From contig NZ_JAMTCP010000030.1 in NCBI RefSeq assembly GCF_024171885.1, positions 1 through 64,000 on the forward strand: a stretch of 64,000 nt of DNA, given 5' to 3'. This DNA comes from Streptoalloteichus tenebrarius (GTDB taxonomy: Bacteria; Actinomycetota; Actinomycetes; Mycobacteriales; Pseudonocardiaceae). Below are positions 50,432 through 59,537 of this stretch, piece after piece. The notes under the pieces were generated by a model that worked only from the letters and a program-made list of their open reading frames with translations, ran no database searches and was not told the origin of the DNA. Position 1 is the first letter of the stretch. Every line of letters begins with the position of its first letter. The position numbers and the translations under genes were made by a program.

Positions 50432-51724
50432 ATGAGCGCGCCACCGGAACCCGACCCAGAGAGTCCACTTCGGACGGACAGTGCGGTGGAGCCGGGCCGG
50501 GGCACCGTGCGCTCCCATCCCCGCTTCCTCCGCGCCTGGGTCGGCCAGGTGGCCGGCGCCGTCGGCGACCAGCTCATCCCGGTGGCGCTGAGCCTGTACG
50601 TGGCCCGCCAGGGCGGCGGGCCGGGCGTCGTCGGGATCGTGCTCGGCGGACGCGTGTTCGCGCTCGTCCTGTGCCTGCTGGTCGGCGGGGTCCTCGCCGA
50701 CCGGGTGCGTCGCTCCCGGCTGCTGGTGGGCGTCGACGTCTACCGCGCGTCCCTGCTCGTCCTGACGGCGTTGTTCCTCGACGCGTTGCCGTTGACGGCG
50801 CTGGCCCTGGTGACGCTGCTGGTGGGCGCGGGCGAGGCGATGGCGCGCCCGGCGTACCGCTCGCTGGTGCCCTCGCTGCTGCCCACGGCCCTGCTGGAAC
50901 GCGGCAACGCCCTGGTCTCGGCGGGGATGCGGAGTTCGGCGGTGCTGGGCAGCCTGGCCGGCGCGACCATCGTGTCGTTGACCGGCGCCAGGGCCGCCCT
51001 GCTGCTCGCGGCCGTGACGTTCGGGGCCGCCGCGCTGACGGTCCTCGGACTGGGCGACACCCGCCCCCGGAAGTCGACGACGAGCGTGCTCGCGGACGCG
51101 GCGGCCGGCGTCAGGGCGGTGCGGGAACGCCCGTGGGTGCTGGCGGTGATGGTCGCGGTGAGCGTGCAGCTCCTCGCCGGCACCGCGACCGCCCTGACCC
51201 TGCTGCCCCTCATCGCGCAGCGCGAGCTGGGCGGGGAGATCGCCTACGGCGTGGTGCTCTCCGCGCTGGCGCTCGGCGCGTTGCCCGGTGTGGTGGTCGC
51301 GGGGCGCTGGCAACCGACGCGGCGGGGCACGATGTCGATGCTCGCCCTCGCCGGGTACGCGGCGCTGCCGTGGAGTCTGGTCGGCCCGCTGCCCCTGCCG
51401 CTCACCATCGCGGCGTTCGCCCTGGGCGGCTTCGTCGTCGAGTTCTACTTCGTGTACTGGATCTCCGCGCTGCAACGCGGGGTGCCGCCCGAGGTGCTCG
51501 GCAAGGTCCTCGCGCTGGACCAACTGGGCTCGTTCGCCCTGCTGCCCCTGGGATACCTCCTGGTGGGGCCGGCCGTCTCCGCCTTCGGCGAGCGGGACAC
51601 GCTGATCGTCGCCGGGATCATCGTGGCGGCGGCCAGCCTGGTGACACTGCTGGTCCCCGGGGTGGCCACCTTCCAGGAAGCGCCCAGGAGCCGCGCCCGA
51701 CCCGACCGGTCGCGCTCAAGCTGA
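50432..51724 (+). CDS. MFS exporter of the SagB/JmjC cluster
   Basis: Membrane protein of 430 aa with about 12 hydrophobic segments, MFS type (enterobactin exporter/MacAB-like MFS_3). Motifs: FLRAWVGQVAGAVGDQLIPV, VVGIVLGGRVFALVLCLLVG, GVLADRVRRSRLLVGVDVYR (the A-like motif), PAYRSLVPSLLPTALLERGN and ALVSAGMRSSAVLGSLAGAT. ATG 50432 follows GGGAGGA, 76 bases after the JmjC gene in the same direction. It most likely exports the mature product of the cluster. Confidence 0.9.
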   Translation: MSAPPEPDPESPLRTDSAVEPGRGTVRSHPRFLRAWVGQVAGAVGDQLIPVALSLYVARQGGGPGVVGIVLGGRVFALVLCLLVGGVLADRVRRSRLLVGVDVYRASLLVLTALFLDALPLTALALVTLLVGAGEAMARPAYRSLVPSLLPTALLERGNALVSAGMRSSAVLGSLAGATIVSLTGARAALLLAAVTFGAAALTVLGLGDTRPRKSTTSVLADAAAGVRAVRERPWVLAVMVAVSVQLLAGTATALTLLPLIAQRELGGEIAYGVVLSALALGALPGVVVAGRWQPTRRGTMSMLALAGYAALPWSLVGPLPLPLTIAAFALGGFVVEFYFVYWISALQRGVPPEVLGKVLALDQLGSFALLPLGYLLVGPAVSAFGERDTLIVAGIIVAAASLVTLLVPGVATFQEAPRSRARPDRSRSS

Positions 51725-51754
51725 CGGTCTCCCCGCCGATCTCGCACGCCTCGG

Positions 51755-52309
51755 TCAGCGCGCGGGGTTCCGCCAGGGCACGTCGACCACACCCGCGACG
51801 TGGTTGACGTGCCGGGCGACCACGAAGAGCAGGTCGGCCAGCCGGTTGAGGTAGGTGAGGACCTCCGCGCCCACCTCCTCGGCCCGGGACAGGGCCGTGG
51901 CGCGTCGCTCGGCCCTGCGGCACACGGTCCTGGCCAAGTGCAGGTGCGCTGCGGCGATCCCGCCGCCGGGAAGGACGAAGTTGCGCAACGGCGGCAGGCC
52001 CGCCTCCAGCTCGTCGATCACCTGTTCCAGGTGGCGGGTCTCCTGCCCGCTGAGCCGGGGCACCGACGCGCCCGGCCCGCTCCGGTCTGGGGCCATCAGT
52101 TCACTGCCGACGACGAACAGGGTGTCCTGCACGGTCCGCAGCACCACCGCGACCGGCTCCGGCACGCCGTGAGCGAGCGCGACGCCGATGGCGGCGTTGC
52201 ACTCGTCCACGGAGCCGATCGCCTCGATCCTCAGTTCGTCCTTGCCCACCCGGCGCCCACCCCAGAGACTCGTCCGGCCGGTGTCGCCCTTGCGCGTGTA
52301 GATCCGCAT
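51755..52309 (-). CDS. Cob(I)alamin adenosyltransferase, PduO type
   Basis: Enzyme of 184 aa that makes adenosylcobalamin from cobalamin and ATP. The N-terminal ATP motif is MRIYTRKGDTGRTSLWGGRR. Then come IEAIGSVDECNAAIGVALAH, VQDTLFVVGSELMAP, LPGGGIAAAHLHLARTVCRR, AERRATALSRA and YLNRLADLLFVVARHVNHVA, all diagnostic for PduO/MMAB. ATG 52309 follows GGGAGG by 9 bases. It is convergent with the MFS gene, 30 bases apart, and not linked to a cobalamin operon. Confidence 0.94.
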   Translation of the reverse strand: MRIYTRKGDTGRTSLWGGRRVGKDELRIEAIGSVDECNAAIGVALAHGVPEPVAVVLRTVQDTLFVVGSELMAPDRSGPGASVPRLSGQETRHLEQVIDELEAGLPPLRNFVLPGGGIAAAHLHLARTVCRRAERRATALSRAEEVGAEVLTYLNRLADLLFVVARHVNHVAGVVDVPWRNPAR

Positions 52310-52689
52310 GTCCCCGCGCCTCCCCCGACTCGTGCGGGCGGGCATCGAGCGCCGGCCCGATCGGCATCACCCATGATCTCGCCAACGCCGCCGATCGTCC
52401 GCCGTTCCTTTCACCGCCACCACACGCGGGCACACGCCAGTCATCGCCCAAGAACCAGAGCGCGCGACCCACTTCTGTCCTTTGTGGACTCTCACTCCGA
52501 GCCGCGCGTCCTTCCTCCCCGTCGGGCGACCGCGCCGGGAGGTTCCCAGGAACGGCATCCCTGGTGGGAACGCATGAGGTGAGGGGTCATGATGCCTGTT
52601 CAGGAACGTGACCGGGCGTTGATCGGGACCGGGAGACGACCGGGCGCGGACGGGCCGTAGCGGCGGCCCGGCACGGGTGAGGAGGTTCG
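52310..52689. other. Divergent upstream region of adenosyltransferase and xylulokinase genes
   Basis: 380 bases without a gene. GTTCCC (52542-52547) and GGGAAC (52566-52571) form part of an imperfect dyad upstream of the xylulokinase gene that could be an operator. No cobalamin-riboswitch-like element was recognised. Confidence 0.4.
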
Positions 52690-54180
52690 ATGGGGAACCA
52701 GGGTGGGAGAACGCTGGTCGCCGGCGTCGACTCGTCAACGCAGTCGACCAAGGTCGTGGTGTGCGACGCGGAGACCGGGAGGATCGTCCGCGAGGGCGAG
52801 GCCCCTCATCCCGACGCCACCGAGGTCGACCCGGAGCGGTGGTGGGACGCCCTCGTCACCGCCAGCGACGGCCTGCTCGACGGGGTCGCGGCGCTCGGTG
52901 TCGCCGCGCAGCAGCACGGACTGGTGCCACTGGACGACACCGGAGCGGTGGTCCGGCCCGCGTTGCTGTGGAACGACACCCGGTCCGCGCGGGCCGCCGC
53001 CGACCTCGTGGCCGAGCTGGGCGCCGAGACCTGGGCCGAGGCGGTGGGCTCGGTGCCGGTCGCCAGTTTCACCGTCGCCAAGCTGCGGTGGATGGCCGAG
53101 CACGAGCCCGCCGCGGCCGACCGGGTGGCCCGCGTCCTCCTGCCGCACGACTGGTTGACCTGGCGCCTCACCGGCCGCCCCGACCGGCCGGTCACCGACC
53201 GGGGCGACGCGTCGGGAACGGGCTACTGGTCGCCGGCGACCGGCGACTACCGCGAGGACCTGCTCCGCCACGCCTTCGGCGGGCGCGCCCCCGCGTTGCC
53301 CCGCGTCCTCGCCCCGTCCGCGCTCTCGGGCGAGCTGTCGAGCGAGCTGTCGAGCGAGCTGTCAGGCGAGCTGTCAGGCGAGCTGTCAGGCGACGTCGCC
53401 GGCGAGGGAGCGGACGGGATCGCGGTGTCGGTCGGCACCGGCGACAACATGGCGGCGGCACTCGCGCTCGACGTCGCGCCCGGCGACGTGGTCGTGTCCC
53501 TCGGCACCAGTGGGACGGTGTTCGCGGTGTCCCCGTCCCCGACCGCCGACGCCACCGGCGCGGTCGCCGGGTTCGCCGACGCCACCGGGCGGTTCCTCCC
53601 CCTGGTCTGCACGCTCAACGCCGCGCGCGTGCTCGGCGCGACGGCCCGCCTGCTCGGCGTCGACCTCGACGCGCTCGACCGGCTCGCCCTCGCCGCGCGA
53701 CCCGGCGCCGACGGCCTGGTCCTGCTGCCCTACCTCGACGGCGAGCGGACGCCGAACCTCCCGGACGCCAGCGGGACGTTGTTCGGTCTGCGCCGGTCCA
53801 CGATGACGCCGGAGAACCTCGCCCGCGCCGCCGTCGAGGGGATGCTGTGCGGACTGGCCGCCGGACTCGACGCCCTCCGCGCCGAGGGTGTCGTGGCGCG
53901 GCGCGTGCTCCTGGTCGGCGGCGCGGCGCGGTCCCGCGCGGTCAGGGCCGTCGCGCCCATGATCTTCGGTGTGCCGGTCGCGGTCCCCACGCCGGCCGAG
54001 TACGTGGCGCTGGGCGCCGCCCGGCAGGCGGCGTGGGCGCTCGCCGCGCGGTCCGGCGACGCCCGACAGCCCGCCTGGCCCGTGGGAATCGACGAGGAAC
54101 TGGACCACGTTGACGACGAGGCCGGGCAGCGCGTCCGAGGGGCCTACGCCGCCGCCCGCGAGGCGCTGCACGGCGGCTGA
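52690..54180 (+). CDS. xylB: Xylulokinase (FGGY family) with 12-base repeat expansion
   Basis: Sugar kinase of 496 aa that phosphorylates xylulose. Phosphate loops and family stretches are [40 protein letters not shown], the catalytic Asp in [73 protein letters not shown] and [20 protein letters not shown]. Between the two lobes, 53332-53391 hold five tandem copies of a 12-base unit coding [24 protein letters not shown] sequence, a recent in-frame expansion in a surface loop. ATG 52690 is 4 bases after GGAGG. No xylose isomerase is in view. Confidence 0.9.
   Translation: MGNQGGRTLVAGVDSSTQSTKVVVCDAETGRIVREGEAPHPDATEVDPERWWDALVTASDGLLDGVAALGVAAQQHGLVPLDDTGAVVRPALLWNDTRSARAAADLVAELGAETWAEAVGSVPVASFTVAKLRWMAEHEPAAADRVARVLLPHDWLTWRLTGRPDRPVTDRGDASGTGYWSPATGDYREDLLRHAFGGRAPALPRVLAPSALSGELSSELSSELSGELSGELSGDVAGEGADGIAVSVGTGDNMAAALALDVAPGDVVVSLGTSGTVFAVSPSPTADATGAVAGFADATGRFLPLVCTLNAARVLGATARLLGVDLDALDRLALAARPGADGLVLLPYLDGERTPNLPDASGTLFGLRRSTMTPENLARAAVEGMLCGLAAGLDALRAEGVVARRVLLVGGAARSRAVRAVAPMIFGVPVAVPTPAEYVALGAARQAAWALAARSGDARQPAWPVGIDEELDHVDDEAGQRVRGAYAAAREALHGG
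53332..53391 (+). repeat. Five in-frame 12-base repeats inside xylulokinase
   Basis: Units GAGCTGTCGAGC (two) and GAGCTGTCAGGC (three) follow one another exactly, keeping the frame. Family members normally have a short loop here. Confidence 0.9.
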
Positions 54181-54356
54181 GCACGCGGTCAGCCGCTGGT
54201 CGCCGCCGCCACCACGGTGAGGGTGCGGCGAACTCCGTTCACCGGCTTGTCCCACGACCTCGGAAGCGTCCACATAGGACGTCCATGGTGGACGGATCTG
54301 GCACGCTCACGCCAGGGTCGGGGACCGCGGGGCCGGACGAGAGCACCACGAACGGC

Positions 54357-54401
54357 GCGCGGCCCGTCGCCTCCGACCAAAGCCGGGACGACGGGCCGCG
54401 C
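54357..54401. terminator. Bidirectional terminator, xylulokinase / lipoamide dehydrogenase
   Basis: Perfect 13-base stem GCGCGGCCCGTCG / CGACGGGCCGCGC with a 19-base loop, 30 bases after the end of the lipoamide dehydrogenase gene (minus strand) and downstream of xylulokinase. Confidence 0.7.
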
Positions 54402-54431
54402 CGCGTCGCAGGACCCGCGGGTCGCCGGACC

Positions 54432-55832
54432 TCAGAAGTTGATCATGTGCCCGGCCAGGCCGTGCACCGCCTCCTTGACCGCCTCGCCCAGCGTCGGGTG
54501 CGCGTGGACGTTGCGGGCGACCTCGTGCACCGTGAGGTCCCACTGCTGGGCCAGGGTCAGCTCCGGAAGCAGCTCGGTCACGTCCGGGCCGATCAGGTGC
54601 CCGCCGAGCAGCTCACCGTACTTCGCGTCGCTGATCAGCTTGACGAAGCCGACGGTGTCGCCGAGGCCGTGCGCCTTGCCGTTGGCCGTGAACGGGAACT
54701 TCGCGACCCGCACGTCGAAGCCCTCGGCGCGGGCCTGCGCCTCGGTGTACCCGAAGCTGGCGATCTGCGGCTGGCAGTACGTCGCCCTCGGGATCATGAC
54801 GTAGTCCAGCTCCATCGTCTCCGCGCCGGCGATGGTCTCCGCCGCGACGATGCCCATGGACTCCGCGGCGTGCGCCAGCATCAGCTTCGCGGTGACGTCG
54901 CCGATGGCGAAGATGTGCGGCACGCTGGTCCGGCAGCGCCCGTCCACCTCGATCGCCCTGCGCTCGGTGAGCCGGACGCCGGTGTTCTCCAGCCCGTAGC
55001 CCTCGACCCTGGGCTGGAAGCCGATGGCCTGGAGGACCTTGTCGGCCTCCAGCACCTGCTGCGCGCCGTTCCTGGTGACCGTGACCCTGACCTTGTCGCC
55101 GGTGTCGTCGATGCCCTCGACCCTGGTCGAGGTGAGGACCTCGATGCCGAGCCGCTTGTACCGCTTGGCCAGCTCGGCGGAGACCTCCTCGTCCTCCAGC
55201 GGGACCATCCGGTCCATGAACTCGACGATCGTCACCTTCACGCCGTAGTTGCGCAGCACGTAGGCGAACTCGACGCCGATCGCGCCAGCGCCGGCGATGA
55301 TGATGCTCTCCGGGAGCGTGTCGCTGAGGATCTGCTCCTCGTAGGTCACCACGCGCTCGCTGAGCGAGGTGCCCGGCAGCAGCCGGGTGGTCGCGCCGGC
55401 GGCGATGATGCAGTGGTCGAAGGTCACCGTCTCGGTGCCGCCGTCGGTGAGCTGGACCTGGAGCGTGTGCGGGTCGGTGAAGGAGCCGCGCCCCTGGAAC
55501 TGGGTGATCGCGTTCTTCTTCATCAGGAAGTGCACGCCCTTGACGCGCCCCTCGGCGACCTTGCGGCTGCGCCGGAACGCCTCGCCGTAGTCGAAGCTCA
55601 CCTGGCCCTCGACGCGGATGCCGTAGGTCTTCGCCTCGTGCGTGAACAGGTGGGCGAGCTCGGCGTTGCGCAGCAGGGCCTTGGACGGGATGCAGCCCAC
55701 GTTGAGGCAGACGCCACCCCAGTAGCGCTCCTCGATGATCGCCGTCTTGAGCCCGAGCTGCGCGGACCGGATCGCGGCGACGTAGCCACCCGGACCGGCG
55801 CCCAGGACCACGACGTCAAAGTGTGTGCTCAT
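54432..55832 (-). CDS. lpdA: Dihydrolipoyl dehydrogenase
   Basis: FAD disulfide oxidoreductase of 466 aa, the E3 subunit of 2-oxoacid dehydrogenase complexes. It shows [20 protein letters not shown], the redox-active disulfide in [19 protein letters not shown]-binding [40 protein letters not shown] and the C-terminal active-site His-Glu in [23 protein letters not shown] 55832 is the start; the frame runs upstream but without a ribosome site. It stands alone, as the main lpd gene does in many actinobacteria. Confidence 0.95.
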   Translation of the reverse strand: MSTHFDVVVLGAGPGGYVAAIRSAQLGLKTAIIEERYWGGVCLNVGCIPSKALLRNAELAHLFTHEAKTYGIRVEGQVSFDYGEAFRRSRKVAEGRVKGVHFLMKKNAITQFQGRGSFTDPHTLQVQLTDGGTETVTFDHCIIAAGATTRLLPGTSLSERVVTYEEQILSDTLPESIIIAGAGAIGVEFAYVLRNYGVKVTIVEFMDRMVPLEDEEVSAELAKRYKRLGIEVLTSTRVEGIDDTGDKVRVTVTRNGAQQVLEADKVLQAIGFQPRVEGYGLENTGVRLTERRAIEVDGRCRTSVPHIFAIGDVTAKLMLAHAAESMGIVAAETIAGAETMELDYVMIPRATYCQPQIASFGYTEAQARAEGFDVRVAKFPFTANGKAHGLGDTVGFVKLISDAKYGELLGGHLIGPDVTELLPELTLAQQWDLTVHEVARNVHAHPTLGEAVKEAVHGLAGHMINF

Positions 55833-56203
55833 GGGGTCAACGATATGGGGAGCGCCGGCCCGGTGTTCGCCAGGAGACACCCACGCCACAGTCCCGCTGT
55901 TTCACCCGGTCGCATTACGCTTCGCGCCCGACCCGCCACTCGGAGGGGTAACGCCAGCTCAGGCTGACGAACCGCCCGCGCGAGGCACCCGGGGGCCGCT
56001 CCCCGCCGCTCCCCGCGCCCGCCCCCCACCGGCCCCTCCCCCACCGACGGTCGTCGTTCCGACGACCGTCGGTCACCCACCGCGACCTGGGAGAAGACGC
56101 CGCGCAGACGCCGGGGAGACGCTCCGGCAGCCGCCCGCCCCGTTGACTGCCGCCCGAGGGGCCTCCCGCCGGGAGGCGAGCCGAACCACGGGAGGCGTGT
56201 CCG
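55833..56203. other. Intergenic region with a 31-base dyad
   Basis: 371 bases between divergent genes. ACCGACGGTCGTCG pairs across TTC with CGACGACCGTCGGT at 56043-56073, a perfect dyad 130 bases before the O-methyltransferase gene. It may be an operator or an upstream hairpin. A C-rich run lies at 55988-56042. No gene was seen. Confidence 0.55.
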
Positions 56204-57472
56204 ATGCCGACGAACGGCGACCCCCAACTCGTCGAGCTGCTCCTGCGCACCGCGGACGGCCGGGACGAGGAGATCCTCCAGCTCGCCAACCGGACGACGT
56301 TCCGCCCGGTGCTGGAGGTGCTCTTCGCCGAGGTCATGCTCGACCTGCTCCCGGAGGGCGACCGCCGCGCGCTGGTCATCCACCTGGACGTGGACGCCGG
56401 GTCCTACGCGCACGGCTACCGGGTGCGGGTGGACGGCGACGACGTCTCCGTGGAGGCGTTGCCCTTCAGCACCGGCGACCGCCCCGCGCCGGCGGCGGAC
56501 GTGGACGTCCACCTGGTGACCACGCTGATCGAGTTCGTCGGGCTGTACCGCGCGGTCTTCGGGGCCGAGGCGGCGCGGGACGGGCACCGCACGGTGGGCG
56601 ACCTCTTCGCGGCCGGCTCCCGCGTGGCCGACCTCGACTGGCGCGAGCTGTTCGCGCGGCGGGCCGACGAGCGCGCCGACCTGACGCGGCTGGCGGTGCG
56701 CCTCAACGTCGACAAGTGGGGCACGAGCTGGTACACGCCGCACTACCACCGGTTCTTCCAGACGCTGCGCGAACGGCCGGTGAAGATCCTGGAGATCGGC
56801 ATCGGCGGTTACGCCGACCCGAACGCCGGCGGCGCGTCCCTCCAGATGTGGAAGCGGTACTTCCCGCGCGGCCTGGTGTACGGGCTGGACATCGCCGACA
56901 AGTCGGGGATCGACACGCGACGCGTCCGCACGTTCCGCGGCGACCAGGGCGACCCGGAGTTCCTGCGGCGGGTCATCCGCGAGATCGGTCCGGTGGACGT
57001 CGTCGTCGACGACGGCAGCCACTTCTGCCACCACCAGATCATTTCCTTCCAGACGTTGTTCCCCCACGTCGCCGCCGGCGGCTTCTACGCGATCGAGGAC
57101 CTGCTGACGTCGTACTGGCCCGGCTTCGGCGGCAGCAGCACCGAGCCGGACAACCCACGTGGGACGGTGGGCTACCTGAAGTCCCTGGTGCACGGGCTCA
57201 ACCACGAGGAGTTCCTGCTCGACGACTACGAGCCCAGCTACACCGACCTCAACATCGTCGGGATCTACTTCGCGCACAACGTGGCGATCGTCGAGAAGGG
57301 GCGCAACCAGGAGGGCAGCCCGGGTTACCTCGTGCCCGACGAGATCAAGCGGGCCGGGCTGGAGGACGTCCCGTTCGAGGAGTGGGGACCCGGGTTCGGC
57401 AAGGTCCGGGACGAGAACGAGGCAACCGACGCAACCGACGCGACCGGCCCGGCGGGCACGGCCGGCGTGTGA
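56204..57472 (+). CDS. MycE/TylE-like sugar O-methyltransferase
   Basis: Protein of 422 aa, resembling macrolide 2''-O-methyltransferases such as MycE and TylE. The N-terminal auxiliary domain (1-150) precedes LNVDKWGTSWYTPHYHRFFQ, the cofactor region PVKILEIGIGGYADPNAGGA, SLQMWKRYFPRGLVYGLDIA, TFRGDQGDPEFL, and DVVVDDGSHFCHHQIISFQT with metal-ligand Asp residues, then GGFYAIEDLLTSYWPGFGG. These enzymes methylate deoxysugars on macrolides using SAM and Mg2+. No polyketide genes are near. The C-terminus holds short ATD repeats from a 9-base unit. ATG 56204 follows GGGAGG by 9 bases. Confidence 0.85.
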   Translation: MPTNGDPQLVELLLRTADGRDEEILQLANRTTFRPVLEVLFAEVMLDLLPEGDRRALVIHLDVDAGSYAHGYRVRVDGDDVSVEALPFSTGDRPAPAADVDVHLVTTLIEFVGLYRAVFGAEAARDGHRTVGDLFAAGSRVADLDWRELFARRADERADLTRLAVRLNVDKWGTSWYTPHYHRFFQTLRERPVKILEIGIGGYADPNAGGASLQMWKRYFPRGLVYGLDIADKSGIDTRRVRTFRGDQGDPEFLRRVIREIGPVDVVVDDGSHFCHHQIISFQTLFPHVAAGGFYAIEDLLTSYWPGFGGSSTEPDNPRGTVGYLKSLVHGLNHEEFLLDDYEPSYTDLNIVGIYFAHNVAIVEKGRNQEGSPGYLVPDEIKRAGLEDVPFEEWGPGFGKVRDENEATDATDATGPAGTAGV

Positions 57473-57480
57473 CGGGACGC

Positions 57481-57510
57481 GGTCAGGCGCGCGCCCGTGC
57501 GCGCCTGACC
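57481..57510. terminator. Bidirectional terminator, O-methyltransferase / SARP-like gene
   Basis: Perfect 12-base stem GGTCAGGCGCGC / GCGCGCCTGACC with loop GCCCGT. It overlaps the last codons of the SARP-like gene and starts 8 bases after the O-methyltransferase stop. Confidence 0.75.
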
Positions 57511-58547
57511 GGGTCCGGGTTTCCCGAGTCGCGTTCCCACGCCGCGATCTGCACGCTGACCTCCGCCTGGAGCTGGCTCAACATCCTGCTCAGCTCCCGC
57601 AACCTGGCCAGCGGCGCCACCCCGGAGCCCCCAGACACCCCCGACACCCCGGACACCTCAGACACCTCCCGGACCTCTGGGACTTCTGGGACTTCTGGGA
57701 CCTCTGGGGCCTCCAAGCCCTCTCCCCTCCGCCCACGAACGCCGGGCGGCGGCACGCGGTCGGCGGGTTCGCCCGACGAAGGGAGGTCGACGGCGACCCG
57801 GTCCCGGATCGCGCGGTAGAGGCGGGTGGTCCCCGGCTCCGGGGGAACGGCGAACTCGTCGCGCAACGCCGCGACGCACACGTCGAACTGGCGCAGGGCC
57901 GCGGTGCGATCCCCCGCCATCCAGTGCAGCCGCATCATCTGCGTGTGGACGCGTTCGTTGGCGGGGTCCTCGCGCAGGGCGCGGCGACCGAACACCAACC
58001 CGGCGTCCCAGTTCCCCACCGCCGTCGCGTCGAGCATCAACCGGTGGAGCATCGTCAGGTACATGGCCCGGTGGGCGTCCCGGGGGTGACGGCACCACTC
58101 GTGGTCCCAGGCCTCCAGCAACGGCCCCCGGTAGAGGTCGACCGCCCGCAGCGCCCGGTCCCGCGCCGACGCGGGAAGCCGGTCGCCGGCGGTGAGCATC
58201 CCGTCGTGCGCGGCCTCCAGCTCGAAGGCGTCCACCCACAGACCGGCGTCCTGGCGGAGTTGCACCCACTCCTGGTCCACGACGAGCAGCGGGGCACGGC
58301 CCGGGTCCGCTCCGTCGCACGCCTTCTGCAACCGCCAGAGGGCGTGCCGGAGGTACTTGCGCGACCGTCCCGTGTCGACCTCGGGCCACAACCGGGCCGC
58401 GAGCGCCTCCCTCCGCACCGGACACCGGCCGGTGACCAGGAGGGAGCAGAGCAGTTCGGCCGCCTTCCCCGACTCCAGGCCGCCCCCCGCGCCGGCCGGC
58501 CCGTCGACCTCGAAGCGCCCGAACAGCCGGACGCGGCGCTCCGTCAT
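57483..58547 (-). CDS. SARP/BTAD-type transcriptional regulator
   Basis: Regulator of 354 aa. The N-terminal winged helix of OmpR type is VRLFGRFEVDGPAGAGGGLE, SGKAAELLCSLLVTGRCPVR, EALAARLWPEVDTGRSRKYL, RHALWRLQKACDGAD. The BTAD domain follows at about 100-245 (WVDAFELEAAHDGMLTAGDR, DRALRAVDLYRGPLLEAWDH, RALREDPANERVHTQMMRLH). SARPs activate antibiotic clusters. The tail has tandem EVPEVPEVPEV then SGVSGVSGG repeats from a 9-base unit, then a coiled coil (LRELSRMLSQLQAEVSVQIA). ATG 58547 was chosen. It faces the MycE-like gene. A perfect dyad at 58615-58633 lies upstream. Confidence 0.85.
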   Translation of the reverse strand: MTERRVRLFGRFEVDGPAGAGGGLESGKAAELLCSLLVTGRCPVRREALAARLWPEVDTGRSRKYLRHALWRLQKACDGADPGRAPLLVVDQEWVQLRQDAGLWVDAFELEAAHDGMLTAGDRLPASARDRALRAVDLYRGPLLEAWDHEWCRHPRDAHRAMYLTMLHRLMLDATAVGNWDAGLVFGRRALREDPANERVHTQMMRLHWMAGDRTAALRQFDVCVAALRDEFAVPPEPGTTRLYRAIRDRVAVDLPSSGEPADRVPPPGVRGRRGEGLEAPEVPEVPEVPEVREVSEVSGVSGVSGGSGVAPLARLRELSRMLSQLQAEVSVQIAAWERDSGNPDPVRRARARA

Positions 58548-58959
58548 CGGCCCGTCCCCCGCGACCCTCGACCGTTCCGCGACCAGCGCATCGATCGCCC
58601 GCCTCCCGCCGTCGCCGACAGGGTCCCTGTCGGTGTCCGTCGCCGCCAGCGTCGCGGTCCGCTTGCTACCACGGGAATTCGGGAGGGGGCAAGGATTCTT
58701 TCCCCTCCGCTCCCGCGCGCGAGCAGCGTGTTCGTTCCTCGGTTCGGAGAGCGAATCCTGACGGGGGCGGCTGGAGGAACACCACAAGGCTCGGTCGAGT
58801 CCGGCTCTCCCCTCGCCCCGAACCGAGCAGACGCACCAGGTCCGCCTTTCCCTCTCCCGACCTCCCTGACCGCGCGCGAGGTGGCGCGAAGGTGACGGAG
58901 GACAAGGACCTTCGTGGGCATCAGTGAGTGGAGGTGTCGAGGAGAGGAGGGCTGGAGAA
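58548..58959. other. Divergent upstream region with SARP-proximal dyads
   Basis: 412 bases. CCGACAGGG-T-CCCTGTCGG at 58615-58633 is a perfect dyad 68 bases before the SARP-like start. CTCGGTTCGG (58738-58747) and CCGAACCGAG (58818-58827) are a matching pair of 10-base arms 70 bases apart. These are candidate operators; no gene was seen. Confidence 0.5.
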
Positions 58960-59475
58960 ATGCCCAGCGGTCATGACGGCTGCCCGCGCGGCGACCGAGA
59001 AGCGTCGTGGGAGCTCGTGCTCGCCTCGTCCCCCGCGTTGGCGGCCCTGTGGTACCACCGCTGGCGGTGGCCGGTCGAGGTCAGCGGAGGTCATCTGCTG
59101 CTGACGACCGGGCCGGAGGTGTGCGGGGTCGAGGCGCCGGAACCCCTGGCACGACGCGTGTACCGGTTCCTCGCCGCGCGGCTGGTGGCGGGACCGGTCA
59201 TCGGCCTGCCGGGGGTCCGCCGGCGATCGGTGTTGTTGGCCCGCTCCGCCGAGGGCGCGTCTCCGACGACCATCGGCCGGCTCGACCGGCGCGGGGTCGT
59301 GGTCCACCGGAGCGGGGCGGTGCTCCCGATGCCGCCGAGCCGCCTGGCGTCGGGCCTCGTCGCCTGGCGGGTCGCCCCCGCTCTCCCGCCCACGCCGCAT
59401 TCCGGCCGACCCTGGCTGCCGCCCTTCGCCGCGATCGTGGCCGCGCTGCGCCGATCCCCCTCCCGCGAGGAGTAG
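58960..59475 (+). CDS. Hypothetical protein, faint primase/polymerase-like resemblance
   Basis: Protein of 171 aa that I cannot place with confidence. It is soluble and Trp/Pro/Arg-rich: LVLASSPALAALWYHRWRWP, VEVSGGHLLLTTGPEVCGVE, VIGLPGVRRRSVLLARSAEG, RGVVVHRSGAVLPMPPSRLA, then VAWRVAPALPP. This arrangement recalls small actinobacterial proteins annotated as bifunctional primase/polymerase-like, but no acidic catalytic motif was found. ATG 58960 is after GGAGGG and GGAG; GTG 58924 is an earlier option. A small hairpin (ACTGTCC-TCATT-GGACAGT, 59479-59497) follows the stop. Confidence 0.6.
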   Translation: MPSGHDGCPRGDREASWELVLASSPALAALWYHRWRWPVEVSGGHLLLTTGPEVCGVEAPEPLARRVYRFLAARLVAGPVIGLPGVRRRSVLLARSAEGASPTTIGRLDRRGVVVHRSGAVLPMPPSRLASGLVAWRVAPALPPTPHSGRPWLPPFAAIVAALRRSPSREE

Positions 59476-59478
59476 GGC

Positions 59479-59497
59479 ACTGTCCTCATTGGACAGT
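59479..59497. terminator. Short hairpin between convergent genes
   Basis: ACTGTCC / GGACAGT stem of 7 bases with loop TCATT, 3 bases after the hypothetical gene and 41 before the end of the esterase gene. A weak terminator. Confidence 0.5.
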
Positions 59498-59537
59498 CTC
59501 CGGCAACCGGACGCCCTCCACGCGCGAAAGGCGCGGG

